A stretch of 64,000 nucleotides of DNA from an uncultured Collinsella sp. (GTDB taxonomy: Bacteria; Actinomycetota; Coriobacteriia; Coriobacteriales; Coriobacteriaceae). Positions within the stretch are counted from its first letter, which is position 1. Every line of letters starts with the position of its first letter. The notes under the pieces are model-generated. The model saw only the letters and a list, made by a program, of their open reading frames with translations, was not told the DNA's origin and ran no database searches. The stretch is taken from the NCBI GenBank assembly GCA_900549715.1, contig URPK01000001.1, forward strand, positions 310,001-374,000, given 5' to 3'. The position numbers were made by a program, and so were the translations under genes. This document shows positions 32,884-40,219 of the stretch, in pieces.

Positions 32884-34347
32884 ATGAGCTCTGAAAAACG
32901 AGGAACGATCGGTTCGTTCGCTCTGCTGGGCATGACGGTCGCCGCCGTGTTCGGTATCAAGAACATCATCAACAACAACGCGGCCATCGGCTTGGCAGCT
33001 GCGCCGTCGTTCTTCTTCGCCACGCTTTTGTACTTTGTCCCCTATACCCTGGTTACCGCCGAGTTCGTCGGCCTCAACAAGGACTCCGAGTCTGGCGTGT
33101 ACGCATGGGTTAAGACCTCGATGGGTGGTCGCTGGGCGTTTCTGACGGCGTTTAGCTACTGGTTCGTCAACCTGTTCTACTTCGCGTCCGTCCTGCCCAA
33201 TGTCATCATCTACGCGAGCTACGTGTTCTTTGGTGCCAATGCCGAGCTTTCGCAGCTGTGGATCACCATTATCGAGATCGTCGTCTTTGCTATCGCCACG
33301 TGGGTGTCGACTAAGGGCGCTAAGTGGATCGGCTCCATTTCGTCCTTTGGTTCGACTGCGGCTCTCGGCCTGACCGCTGTGTTCATCCTGCTGTCCCTGG
33401 CCGCTGCATTTGGCGGCGTCGAGTTCGCTACGGCTCCTACTCCGGCTAACATGGCTCCCGACACGAGCAGCTTCGCCACTACGTGGGGTTTCTTCGGCAC
33501 GCTTGCCTGGATCATCCAGGGCGTGGGCGGTGCTGAGTCCGTCGGCGTGTTCCTTAACGACCTTAAGGGCGGCGTCAAGGCCTTCGTGCGTACCGTCGTT
33601 GTTGCAGGCCTCACCATCGGCCTTCTGTATGCAGGCGCTTCGCTGCTGGTTAACCTGTTCATCCCCGAGGGCAGCGTTGCCATCTCCACCGGTATCTTCG
33701 ACGTATTCGGCGCTGTCTTTGCCCACTTTGGCATTCCCATGGAAGTGTCCACGCGCGTCATCGGCTTGATCCTTCTCGCCGCTACGCTGGGCTCCCTCAT
33801 GATGTGGACCTCCGCTCCCATCAAGGTGTTCTTCACCGAGATCCCCAAGGGCGTCTTTGGTAGTAAGATTGTCGAGCTTAACGAGCATGGCATTCCCGCC
33901 CGCGCCGCTTGGCTGCAGTTCGCCATCGTCGTCCCCATCCTGATCATCCCAGCCCTGGGCTCTGGCAACCTCGACGACCTGCTCATGATCGTCACCAACA
34001 TGACGGCTGCCACCGCTCTGCTCCCGCCGCTGCTGATTCTGCTTGCCTACTTTATGCTGCGCAAGAACTTCGACGCTGCTCCCCGTGGCTTCCGCATGGG
34101 TTCGCGTCCCTTTGGCCTGGTCGTCGCTGCGTTCCTGCTCGTAGTCTTCTGCTTCGTGCTTATCTGCGGCACCATTCCGCTCGATCAGCCGCTGTGGCTG
34201 ACGCTGGTTTACAACGTTGGCGGCGTGGTTGTCTTCCTGGGTCTTGCCGTGATCTGGTACAACCGCTACATCAACCGTCTGCGCGAGACCGATCCCGAGG
34301 CCGCCGAGAGCGAGCTGCGCCCCTCCGTCCTCGACATGATGGAGTAG
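32884..34347 (+). CDS. APC superfamily amino acid permease (YjeM/GadC-like)
   Basis: Twelve-helix membrane transporter (487 aa) of the amino acid-polyamine-organocation superfamily, closest in pattern to the glutamate:GABA antiporter/YjeM group (SESGVYAWVKTSMGGRWAF after helix 2, QGVGGAESVGVFLNDL in helix 6, GIPARAAWLQ before helix 9). The ATG at 32884 follows GGGAGGG. A small hairpin (CGTCC-GTTT-GGACG, 32735-32748) separates it from ebgC, and no operator of the ebg type precedes it, so it is probably not a sugar importer for the galactosidase. The substrate is unknown. Confidence 0.85.
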   Translation: MSSEKRGTIGSFALLGMTVAAVFGIKNIINNNAAIGLAAAPSFFFATLLYFVPYTLVTAEFVGLNKDSESGVYAWVKTSMGGRWAFLTAFSYWFVNLFYFASVLPNVIIYASYVFFGANAELSQLWITIIEIVVFAIATWVSTKGAKWIGSISSFGSTAALGLTAVFILLSLAAAFGGVEFATAPTPANMAPDTSSFATTWGFFGTLAWIIQGVGGAESVGVFLNDLKGGVKAFVRTVVVAGLTIGLLYAGASLLVNLFIPEGSVAISTGIFDVFGAVFAHFGIPMEVSTRVIGLILLAATLGSLMMWTSAPIKVFFTEIPKGVFGSKIVELNEHGIPARAAWLQFAIVVPILIIPALGSGNLDDLLMIVTNMTAATALLPPLLILLAYFMLRKNFDAAPRGFRMGSRPFGLVVAAFLLVVFCFVLICGTIPLDQPLWLTLVYNVGGVVVFLGLAVIWYNRYINRLRETDPEAAESELRPSVLDMME

Positions 34348-34394
34348 CGGCTAGGATTAATCTACGGCTGTGGAATAAATCGATTCCCTTTCCT

Positions 34395-34426
34395 AAGGAG
34401 GGGCCTTACGAGGCTCCTCCTTTTGT
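34395..34426 (+). terminator. Terminator of the APC permease gene
   Basis: AAGGAGG..GCCT / AGGC..CCTCCTT stem with a TACG loop, then TTTTGTGTTTT. Confidence 0.8.
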
Positions 34427-34451
34427 GTTTTGGGGCACGGTTTTGGATCCT

Positions 34452-34670
34452 GTGGGCAAAAAATGCCAAATATGAGTACTGTTGCAAAATGAGTGCCATA
34501 TCTATCGGCCGGTTTTGAGCAAAAATGGGCTCAAAATCAATTTATCTAACCCCCTTGAAGGGAGTTTGATGGCTTTCAGCCTCTTCGAATCGCTCAAAGT
34601 AGGCAATTTGCTCTCGATTTTGCTGCTACTAAATTGGTGACAGTACTCATATTTGCCACTTTTTGACCAC
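34452..34670. mobile_element. MITE-like element with 31-bp terminal inverted repeats
   Basis: Bases 34452-34482 and 34640-34670 are inverted copies of each other at 28 of 31 positions. They enclose 157 bases of AT-richer DNA without an open frame, including a TTTTGAGC/GCTCAAAA hairpin. Size, terminal repeats and lack of coding capacity fit a miniature inverted-repeat element. No clear target-site duplication was found. It lies between two unrelated genes, outside any operon. Confidence 0.6.
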
Positions 34671-34767
34671 GGGGTATCCGGAGGGGCTCTCGACAAGCAT
34701 CTAACGGTACAATAACTACCACGTGGCTGGGTTTGCCAGCCGAATGAGCGATACCGCGGGAGGGGAC

Positions 34768-35016
34768 ATGGTCGAGTTTACAAAGACGATTAAAGATCCG
34801 TTGGGACTGCATGCCCGCCCGGTTGCGCTGCTCTACGACATCATTGCCAAACATCGTAGCGACGTGTCGGTCAGCATCGGCGACCGCCATACCGACGGTC
34901 GCGACGTGATGGGCCTCATGGCTCTCTACGGCGAGTGCGGCGAGGACATCATCTTCCGCGTTTCGGGCGTGGATGAGGCCTCCTGCGTCACGTCGATCAG
35001 AAACCTCTCCCTCTAA
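34768..35016 (+). CDS. HPr-like phosphocarrier with Asp46
   Basis: Phosphocarrier of the PTS HPr family (82 aa, normal length). The phosphorylatable His15 is in place (DPLGLHARPVALL). The regulatory site that is Ser46 in HPr of low-GC Gram-positives is Asp46 (GRDVMGLMAL), a natural equivalent of the phosphoserine-mimic mutant. No other PTS gene is nearby. The ATG at 34768 is behind GGGAGGGG; an in-frame opening 15 codons earlier lacks a site. It may be a regulatory HPr paralogue rather than the main phosphocarrier. Confidence 0.85.
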   Translation: MVEFTKTIKDPLGLHARPVALLYDIIAKHRSDVSVSIGDRHTDGRDVMGLMALYGECGEDIIFRVSGVDEASCVTSIRNLSL

Positions 35017-35025
35017 ACGCAACAA

Positions 35026-35054
35026 TGTGACAAAGGGGCTGTCCCCTTGTCACA
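35026..35054. terminator. Palindrome after the HPr gene
   Basis: TGTGACA-A-AGGGG / CCCCT-TGTCACA stem with a short loop and one bulged A. No strong T tract follows, so it is either a weak terminator or a dispersed intergenic palindrome. Confidence 0.5.
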
Positions 35055-35104
35055 CCTGTTTCATATGGGAAACTTTTTCGAAAACTGAATAGGGACCCTT
35101 TCCA

Positions 35105-35158
35105 AAAAGTTAACCACGTGCTAGTTTACTGTAGCGAACATAGACGTGGTTAACTTTT
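35105..35158 (+). promoter_or_regulatory. 15-bp inverted repeat upstream of feoA
   Basis: Perfect arms AAAAGTTAACCACGT (35105-35119) and ACGTGGTTAACTTTT (35144-35158), 24 bases apart, 44 bases before the feoA start. They may be paired binding sites of a metal regulator or a leader hairpin; an iron-responsive role is inferred from position only. Confidence 0.5.
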
Positions 35159-35201
35159 GCTGCGTCGATGTTGAGGACGAACTGACGTTAGGAGCACACT
35201 C

Positions 35202-35444
35202 ATGTCTTGCGGACCGCAGATGCCGGCCATGCCGCTTTCGATGGTGAAAGCGGGCGAAACCGTGCACGTGTCTCGTGTAAAGGGCAATGAGGACATGAAG
35301 CACCACCTCAAGGACCTCGGCTTTGTCGAGGGCAGTGAGGTTCACGTGGTGAGCTCGAGTGGCGCCAATATCATCGTCACCGTGCTGGGCGCACGCTTTG
35401 GTATCGATACCAAGGTCGCCATGCACATCATGACCGTCGGTTAG
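35202..35444 (+). CDS. feoA: Ferrous iron transport protein FeoA (first copy)
   Basis: Small SH3-like cytoplasmic protein (80 aa) that assists FeoB. The FeoA pattern is visible: PLSMVKAGETVHVSRV, HHLKDLGFVEGSEVHVV, GARFGIDTKVAMHIMT. It has an extra N-terminal MSCGPQMPAM stretch with one Cys. The Shine-Dalgarno is AGGAG. First gene of the feoA-feoA-feoB cluster, behind a long inverted repeat. Confidence 0.9.
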   Translation: MSCGPQMPAMPLSMVKAGETVHVSRVKGNEDMKHHLKDLGFVEGSEVHVVSSSGANIIVTVLGARFGIDTKVAMHIMTVG

Positions 35445-35483
35445 TCCGCAGCATTTCATTAAAACCGAAAGGGGGACAAGAGG

Positions 35484-35705
35484 ATGAAGACGTTGGGTGA
35501 CGTTAAGGTGGGCGAGAGCTCTACCATCGTCAAGCTTCACGGCGAGGGCGCGCTTCGCCGTCACCTTATGGACCTGGGCCTCATCAAGGGCACTTCGTTC
35601 AAGGTCGTTAAGGTTGCACCGCTCGGAGATCCGGTCGAGATCAACGTGCGCGGCTACGAGCTTTCCATCCGCAAGGAGGAGGCTGCCGTCGTCGAGGTCC
35701 AGTAA
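35484..35705 (+). CDS. feoA: Ferrous iron transport protein FeoA (second copy)
   Basis: Second FeoA domain protein (73 aa), 39 nt after the first (KTLGDVKVGESSTIVKL, RRHLMDLGLIKGTSFKVVKV, DPVEINVRGYELSIRKEEA). Two separate small FeoA proteins before FeoB are common in anaerobes; they may play different roles in the FeoB complex. AAAGGGGG precedes the ATG. A small palindrome separates it from feoB. Confidence 0.9.
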   Translation: MKTLGDVKVGESSTIVKLHGEGALRRHLMDLGLIKGTSFKVVKVAPLGDPVEINVRGYELSIRKEEAAVVEVQ

Positions 35706-35733
35706 GGGCCCGCGGCAACTATTTATGCAGATA

Positions 35734-35753
35734 AAGTTAGGTTTTTCTAACTT
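35734..35753 (+). promoter_or_regulatory. DtxR-like palindrome before feoB
   Basis: AAGTTAG-GTTTTT-CTAACTT, 76 bases before feoB. The TTAG..CTAA half-sites resemble iron-dependent DtxR/IdeR boxes. It lies inside the operon, so feoB may have its own iron-controlled promoter. Confidence 0.45.
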
Positions 35754-35828
35754 AAATTTGCAATGTTGAAGCACATTATCCAGCCCGTGCGGAGAAAGCA
35801 GCGCGGGCACACAAGGAAGAAGGATTGA

Positions 35829-38159
35829 ATGGCGGATTCTCAGATCCATGTCGCGCTGGCGGGTAACCCCAACTGCGGCAAGACCACGCTTTTCAACCTG
35901 ATCACCGGCGCCAACGGCTACGTTGGCAACTGGCCCGGCGTCACGGTTGAGAAAAAGGAAGCCAAGCTCCTGAGTGACAAGAACGTCACGATTACGGACC
36001 TCCCCGGCATCTACTCGCTTTCCCCCTACAGCCCCGAGGAGCAGTGCTCGCGCGACTACCTCATGAGCGGCGAGCCCGATGTGGTCGTCCAGGTTGTCGA
36101 TGCCACCAACCTCGAGCGCAACCTATACCTGGCGCTTCAGGTCATCGAGACCGGCCTGCCTGTGGTCGTCGCCCTCAACATGGCCGACTTGGTCGAGAAG
36201 AACGGCGACAAGATCGACACGGACAGGCTCTCCAAGAAGCTCGGCTGCCCGGTCATGATGATCTCGGCCCTTAAGAACAAGGGTATCAAGGAGCTGTTCG
36301 AGCAGGTTAAGAAGTCTGCTGCTTCCAAGGGCCAGGTGCCGGAGCACAAGTTCGATTCCTCCATTGAGGATGTCCTGACGCACATCGAGAACAACCTGCC
36401 GGCGAGCGTTCCCGCCAACAAGCGTCGCTACTACGCTGTCAAGCTGTTTGAGCGCGACGCGGACGCCTGCAAGCTTATCAACCTCACCAAGGAGAAGGCC
36501 GCTCGCGTTGAGCAGCTGGTTGCCCAGTGCGAGCAGGATTGCGACGACGACGCCGAGTCCATCATCACCGGCGAGCGCTATGGCGTCATTGCCCACATCA
36601 TCGACGAGTGCATGACCAAGGCTCCTGCCAAGATGAGCACCTCCGAGAAGATCGACCGCGTGGTTACCAACCGTATCCTGGGCCTGCCGATCTTTGTGGT
36701 CATCATGTTCTGCGTGTACTACATTGCCGTTTCTACCCTGGGCGGCACGGTGACCGACTTCACCAACGACCAGCTCTTCGGCACCGACGGTTGGTACGTG
36801 CTCGGTCAGGGTCGCGATGCGTATGATGCGGCTGTCGAGGCTGTGGGTGAGGACGCTGCCGATTCGATTGACCCGGCGGAGTACGGCCCCTATGTCCCGG
36901 GTATCACCACCGTGGTGCACGACGCCCTCGTGGCGGGCGGCACCGAGGACGGTGGCCTGGTCGATTCGCTGGTCTGCGATGGTATCGTCGGCGGCCTGGG
37001 CGCCATCTTTGGCTTTGTGCCGCAGATGTTCCTGCTCTTTGTGATGCTGTCTTTCCTGGAGGACTGCGGCTACATGGCGCGCGTCGCCTTCATCATGGAC
37101 CGCGTGTTCCGCCGCTTTGGCCTGTCCGGTAAGTCGTTCATCCCGATGCTCGTGTCCTCGGGTTGCGGCGTCCCCGGCGTCATGGCCACCAAGACCATCG
37201 AGAACGAGAAGGACCGCCGTATGACGGTCATGACCACCACGTTTATTCCCTGTGGCGCTAAGCTGCCGATCATTGCCCTGCTCATGGGTTCCATCATCGG
37301 CGATTCTTCCACCACCGCCGCGTGGATCAGCCCGCTCTTCTACTTCCTGGGCGTCTTTGCCGTCATTGCTTCGGGCCTCATGCTCAAGAAGACCAAGCTC
37401 TTCGCCGGTCGCCCGACGCCGTTTGTTATGGAGCTTCCTGCCTACCACTTCCCGGCGATCCGTTCTTGGGCGCTGCACGTGTGGGAGCGCTGCTGGGCCT
37501 TTATCAAGAAGGCCGGTACGGTCATCTTCGCGTCCACCGTCGTCGTTTGGTTCCTCTCCAACTTTGGCAGCTACAACGGTTCCTTTGGCTTCCTGCCTGC
37601 GATGGACGGCATCCCCGAGGAGTTCATGGATTACTCCGTGCTCGCCATGCTCGGCAACCTGGTCGCTTGGATCTTCGCCCCGCTCGGCTTTAGCACCTGG
37701 CAGGCCACCGCGCTGACCGTCTCCGGCCTCGTGGCTAAGGAGAATGTCGTCGCTACCGCCGGCTCGCTGCTCTCCGTCGCCGATGCTGGCGAGACCGACC
37801 CGAGCCTGTGGACCGCGTTTGCGGGCATGTTCCCCACCATGGGTGCTTGCGTGGCCTTTGGTGCCTTCAACCTGCTGTGCGCTCCGTGCTTTGCCGCCAT
37901 GGGCACTATCCGCAACCAGATGGACTCCGGCAAGTGGACCGCGATTGCCATCGGCTACGAGTGCGCCTTCGCTTGGGTGATCGGCCTGTTCATCAACCAG
38001 TTCTACAACCTGTTTGTGTTGGGCCAGTTTGGTATTTGGACGATTGTAGCCATCGTGCTGCTGGTTGCGATGCTCTTCCAGATCTTCCGTCCCATGCCCA
38101 AGCATGCATGGACCGACGAGGACGAGACCAACACTGCTTCCGCCGCAGTTTCCGCTTAA
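35829..38159 (+). CDS. feoB: Ferrous iron transporter FeoB
   Basis: Fe(II) importer with an N-terminal GTPase domain fused to a polytopic membrane domain (776 aa). G1 is GNPNCGKTTLFN, the switch region is GNWPGVTVEKKE, G3 is DLPGIYSL and G4 is NMAD. A helical spacer domain follows, then membrane helices with the two Gate motifs (SFLEDCGYMARVAFIMDR, LVSSGCGVPGVMATKTIENEKDR). An insertion of about 50 residues after helix 1 (near 320-370) is acidic. Codons are typical of the neighbourhood. It acts with the two FeoA proteins and the Cys-rich protein encoded downstream. Confidence 0.97.
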   Translation: MADSQIHVALAGNPNCGKTTLFNLITGANGYVGNWPGVTVEKKEAKLLSDKNVTITDLPGIYSLSPYSPEEQCSRDYLMSGEPDVVVQVVDATNLERNLYLALQVIETGLPVVVALNMADLVEKNGDKIDTDRLSKKLGCPVMMISALKNKGIKELFEQVKKSAASKGQVPEHKFDSSIEDVLTHIENNLPASVPANKRRYYAVKLFERDADACKLINLTKEKAARVEQLVAQCEQDCDDDAESIITGERYGVIAHIIDECMTKAPAKMSTSEKIDRVVTNRILGLPIFVVIMFCVYYIAVSTLGGTVTDFTNDQLFGTDGWYVLGQGRDAYDAAVEAVGEDAADSIDPAEYGPYVPGITTVVHDALVAGGTEDGGLVDSLVCDGIVGGLGAIFGFVPQMFLLFVMLSFLEDCGYMARVAFIMDRVFRRFGLSGKSFIPMLVSSGCGVPGVMATKTIENEKDRRMTVMTTTFIPCGAKLPIIALLMGSIIGDSSTTAAWISPLFYFLGVFAVIASGLMLKKTKLFAGRPTPFVMELPAYHFPAIRSWALHVWERCWAFIKKAGTVIFASTVVVWFLSNFGSYNGSFGFLPAMDGIPEEFMDYSVLAMLGNLVAWIFAPLGFSTWQATALTVSGLVAKENVVATAGSLLSVADAGETDPSLWTAFAGMFPTMGACVAFGAFNLLCAPCFAAMGTIRNQMDSGKWTAIAIGYECAFAWVIGLFINQFYNLFVLGQFGIWTIVAIVLLVAMLFQIFRPMPKHAWTDEDETNTASAAVSA

Positions 38160-38189
38160 GTCCGAATAAGGATTAGCCCCTTTCCACGA

Positions 38190-38222
38190 GCCCGGGTGTC
38201 CCAGCGACACTCGGGCTTTTTG
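38190..38222 (+). terminator. Terminator of feoB
   Basis: GCCCGGGTGTC (38190-38200) pairs with GACACTCGGGC (38206-38216), followed by TTTTT. Confidence 0.88.
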
Positions 38223-38334
38223 GTGAGGGAGATGTGGCGTTTCCGCAGATAAAACCGACCAAAATATACCTGTCCCTTTTTGGCAGGTGGAGAATGGGGT
38301 AAAGTAAGTGGTGGTTAACTAGAGGAGGCTTGCT

Positions 38335-38535
38335 ATGGCACCTATCGATATTGTTGTACTGGCTGTTATCGGCATTGCGTTTGTCGCCGTGTGCGTGCGC
38401 ATTTATCGCAAGGGCACCTGCGCCGACTGCGCTCAAGGTGGCGTTTGCACAGGACATTGCTCCAACAAAAAGACCTGCGCCGCACTTAAGGGCGTAGACA
38501 AAATCGCCGAAGACTTGGGCCGCGGTATCAAATAA
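38335..38535 (+). CDS. FeoB-associated Cys-rich membrane protein
   Basis: Small protein (66 aa) with one N-terminal transmembrane helix (IVVLAVIGIAFVAVCVRIY) followed by a Cys-rich tail (CADCAQGGVCTGHC, KKTC). It belongs to the group found next to feoB in many Firmicutes and actinobacteria; the cysteines may bind iron or a cluster. The Shine-Dalgarno is AGAGGAGG. It lies beyond the feoB terminator, so it may have its own promoter. Confidence 0.85.
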   Translation: MAPIDIVVLAVIGIAFVAVCVRIYRKGTCADCAQGGVCTGHCSNKKTCAALKGVDKIAEDLGRGIK

Positions 38536-38550
38536 AGGTCCAGGCACCCA

Positions 38551-38585
38551 AGCGTCCCGCGAGCATCCGTTCGCGGGGCGCTTTG
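38551..38585 (+). terminator. Hairpin after the Cys-rich gene
   Basis: AGCGTCCCGCGA / TCGCGGGGCGCT stem (one G-T pair) with an 8-base loop and a weak TTTG tail. Confidence 0.55.
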
Positions 38586-38680
38586 CACATTTGGGGGAGA
38601 GCGCGGCGAGTTGAAGAGTGATTTTGGGGTATCGTTACCTGTACTGTTAATTGGCAACTTATCTATAACGGAGTAACCCC

Positions 38681-39760
38681 ATGAGCGCTCGCGTAACCAT
38701 GAAGGACATAGCCGCCGAGCTTGGCGTTTCCATCAATACCGTGCATAAGGCCCTGACGGGCAAGGCCGGCGTGAGCGAATCCGTGCGTGCCAAGGTGAAT
38801 GCCAAGGCCGAGGCCATGGGCTACCATCGCAACACAAGTGCTTCGAGCCTGCGCCGCAAGGATATCAACTTGGTGTTTTGCCTGCCCCGCGCATCGCGCG
38901 AGGGGGCGTACTTTTTCCGTTACCTTTGGGAAGGCTGCAACCGCTTTGAGCAGGAGGTCATCGATCAGGGCATTACGGTTGAGCGCGTTGAATTTGGCGT
39001 GGGCGGCTACGCCGATGCGCTCGAGCAGATTGATGAGCGTCTGCAGATAGGGGAGAAGATTGATGGCCTGCTTGCCTATGTTCCGGGCGATGATCGCGCG
39101 ACCGAACTCTTGAGGCAGATTGCCGAGGCGGGCGTGACAATCGAGCTCGTAGACGGCGACCGCCCGCACCTCGATCGCCTGGGTGCCAGTCTGGCGGACT
39201 ATTCCGCGGCGGGCAGTCTTATGGCAGAGCAAGCGGCAAATCTGGTCCACGCTTCTGGGGCTGACGCCCGCGTGCTCCTGTTGGCGGGCGACCCCTATAC
39301 CGATTCACACTACCTGACCGCCCGCGCCTTTCATAATTACCTGCGCGAACACGATATTCCATGGCAGGTTGAGGACCTTGCCGGCGCCCATGCGCAAGTC
39401 AAACAGCTCGAGCGTGAGCTTGAGCAGCGCTTGAGTGCGCCGGATGCTCCCGAGCTCATCTGTAGCGTTTTTGCCGTTGGTTCCGAGGTGGTCGCCGACG
39501 CGCTTGTTTCAAGCGGCAAGGCCGGCAAGGTCATGGTAATCGGCAACGACCTGTTCCCCGAGAGCGCCTTGGCCTTGCGCCGTGGCATCTTTACCAATAT
39601 TGTCTATAAGGACCCGGTGAGCTTGGCTTACCGTGGCGCCAAGACCTTGGGCGAGTATCTGCTGTGGGGTAAAACTCCGGCGGAGCCCGTGCAGAAGGGT
39701 GCTGTGGAGATGGTGTTTGCCAGCAACGTCGACCGCTACTGCGAGCTTGCGGGAATTTAG
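38681..39760 (+). CDS. LacI-family regulator of the hexuronate island
   Basis: DNA-binding repressor (359 aa): LacI-type HTH at the N-terminus (TMKDIAAELGVSINTVHKALTGKAGVSESVRAKV), hinge region NTSASSLRRKDI, then a two-lobed sugar-binding domain (DGLLAYVPGDD, ELVDGDRPHLDRLGASLADY, VMVIGNDLFPESALAL). The recognition helix reads NTVHKALTGK rather than the usual TVSRVLN. It is the only LacI regulator beside the uxa genes and is the best candidate to bind the GTGAACGTTCAC palindromes at uxaC, the symporter, GH105, kduD and yczE/gntR. The effector is probably galacturonate, tagaturonate or KDG. GGAG precedes the ATG. Confidence 0.88.
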   Translation: MSARVTMKDIAAELGVSINTVHKALTGKAGVSESVRAKVNAKAEAMGYHRNTSASSLRRKDINLVFCLPRASREGAYFFRYLWEGCNRFEQEVIDQGITVERVEFGVGGYADALEQIDERLQIGEKIDGLLAYVPGDDRATELLRQIAEAGVTIELVDGDRPHLDRLGASLADYSAAGSLMAEQAANLVHASGADARVLLLAGDPYTDSHYLTARAFHNYLREHDIPWQVEDLAGAHAQVKQLERELEQRLSAPDAPELICSVFAVGSEVVADALVSSGKAGKVMVIGNDLFPESALALRRGIFTNIVYKDPVSLAYRGAKTLGEYLLWGKTPAEPVQKGAVEMVFASNVDRYCELAGI

Positions 39761-39788
39761 CCGTTTGGTCAGGTACCCCCTCTCGCGA

Positions 39789-39981
39789 CGTGCATTTTTT
39801 GGAGTATTCAGCAATGGCGTGTCCCGAAAGAGGCTAGGACGACTGTTTTAAGTGCCCCCGATGGCGTAATTCGCCATCGGGGGCACTTATTTATGCCGAT
39901 TGGGCGCAATATGAGCATCAGATAGGGCTTCGAAGACGGTGCGCGGTGCGCTCCGATGCTGAATACTCCCAAAAATGCACG
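39789..39981. repeat. Nested palindrome between the regulator and uxaC
   Basis: The outer arms 39789-39813 and 39957-39981 match at 24 of 25 positions. A perfect 17-bp hairpin (AAGTGCCCCCGATGGCG and its complement, with a TAATT loop) lies inside near 39850-39888 and is followed by ATTTATG, so it may also terminate the regulator transcript. The rest of 39761-40072 shows no gene. Confidence 0.65.
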
Positions 39982-40072
39982 GCGGAACATGACCCACCTG
40001 GCCAAAGCGCTCAAGTTCGGTATGCGGGGACGCCTGCCAATTCGCAAAACATACAAGTTACGGCTCCAGTAA

Positions 40073-40102
40073 CCGTTGAACGGGCAAAATCGACCGTTCA
40101 CC
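40073..40102 (+). promoter_or_regulatory. CCGTT direct-repeat box, copy B
   Basis: CCGTT at 40073 and CCGTTCA at 40094, spaced 21 bases, with a central AAAATCGA. It ends 20 bases before the uxaC -35 and is separate from the GTGAACGTTCAC operators. Confidence 0.55.
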
Positions 40103-40113
40103 CCATGGTGGTT

Positions 40114-40167
40114 AGGTGAACGTTCACCTTTTAAGTCGCAATGAATTAGTATAGTGAACGTTCACCT
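40114..40167 (+). promoter_or_regulatory. uxaC promoter with two hexuronate operators
   Basis: Operators with core GTGAACGTTCAC at 40116-40127 and 40154-40165, 38 bases apart. The first supplies the -35 (TTCACC, 40123-40128) and the -10 is TAGTAT (40147-40152, 18-bp spacer); the second lies across the likely start of transcription. Binding of one dimer at each site would block both entry and escape of polymerase. Confidence 0.7.
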
Positions 40168-40219
40168 AGAGGATAACGAGCGCATCGTGCGCCCGCTCCG
40201 CCAACAAAGGGGTTGTTTG

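Noticed and set aside
34723..34767. Longer HPr start 15 codons upstream
   Set aside because: HPr starts uniformly a few residues before the beta-strand that leads to His15; the ATG at 34768 has a strong ribosome site and places His at 15.
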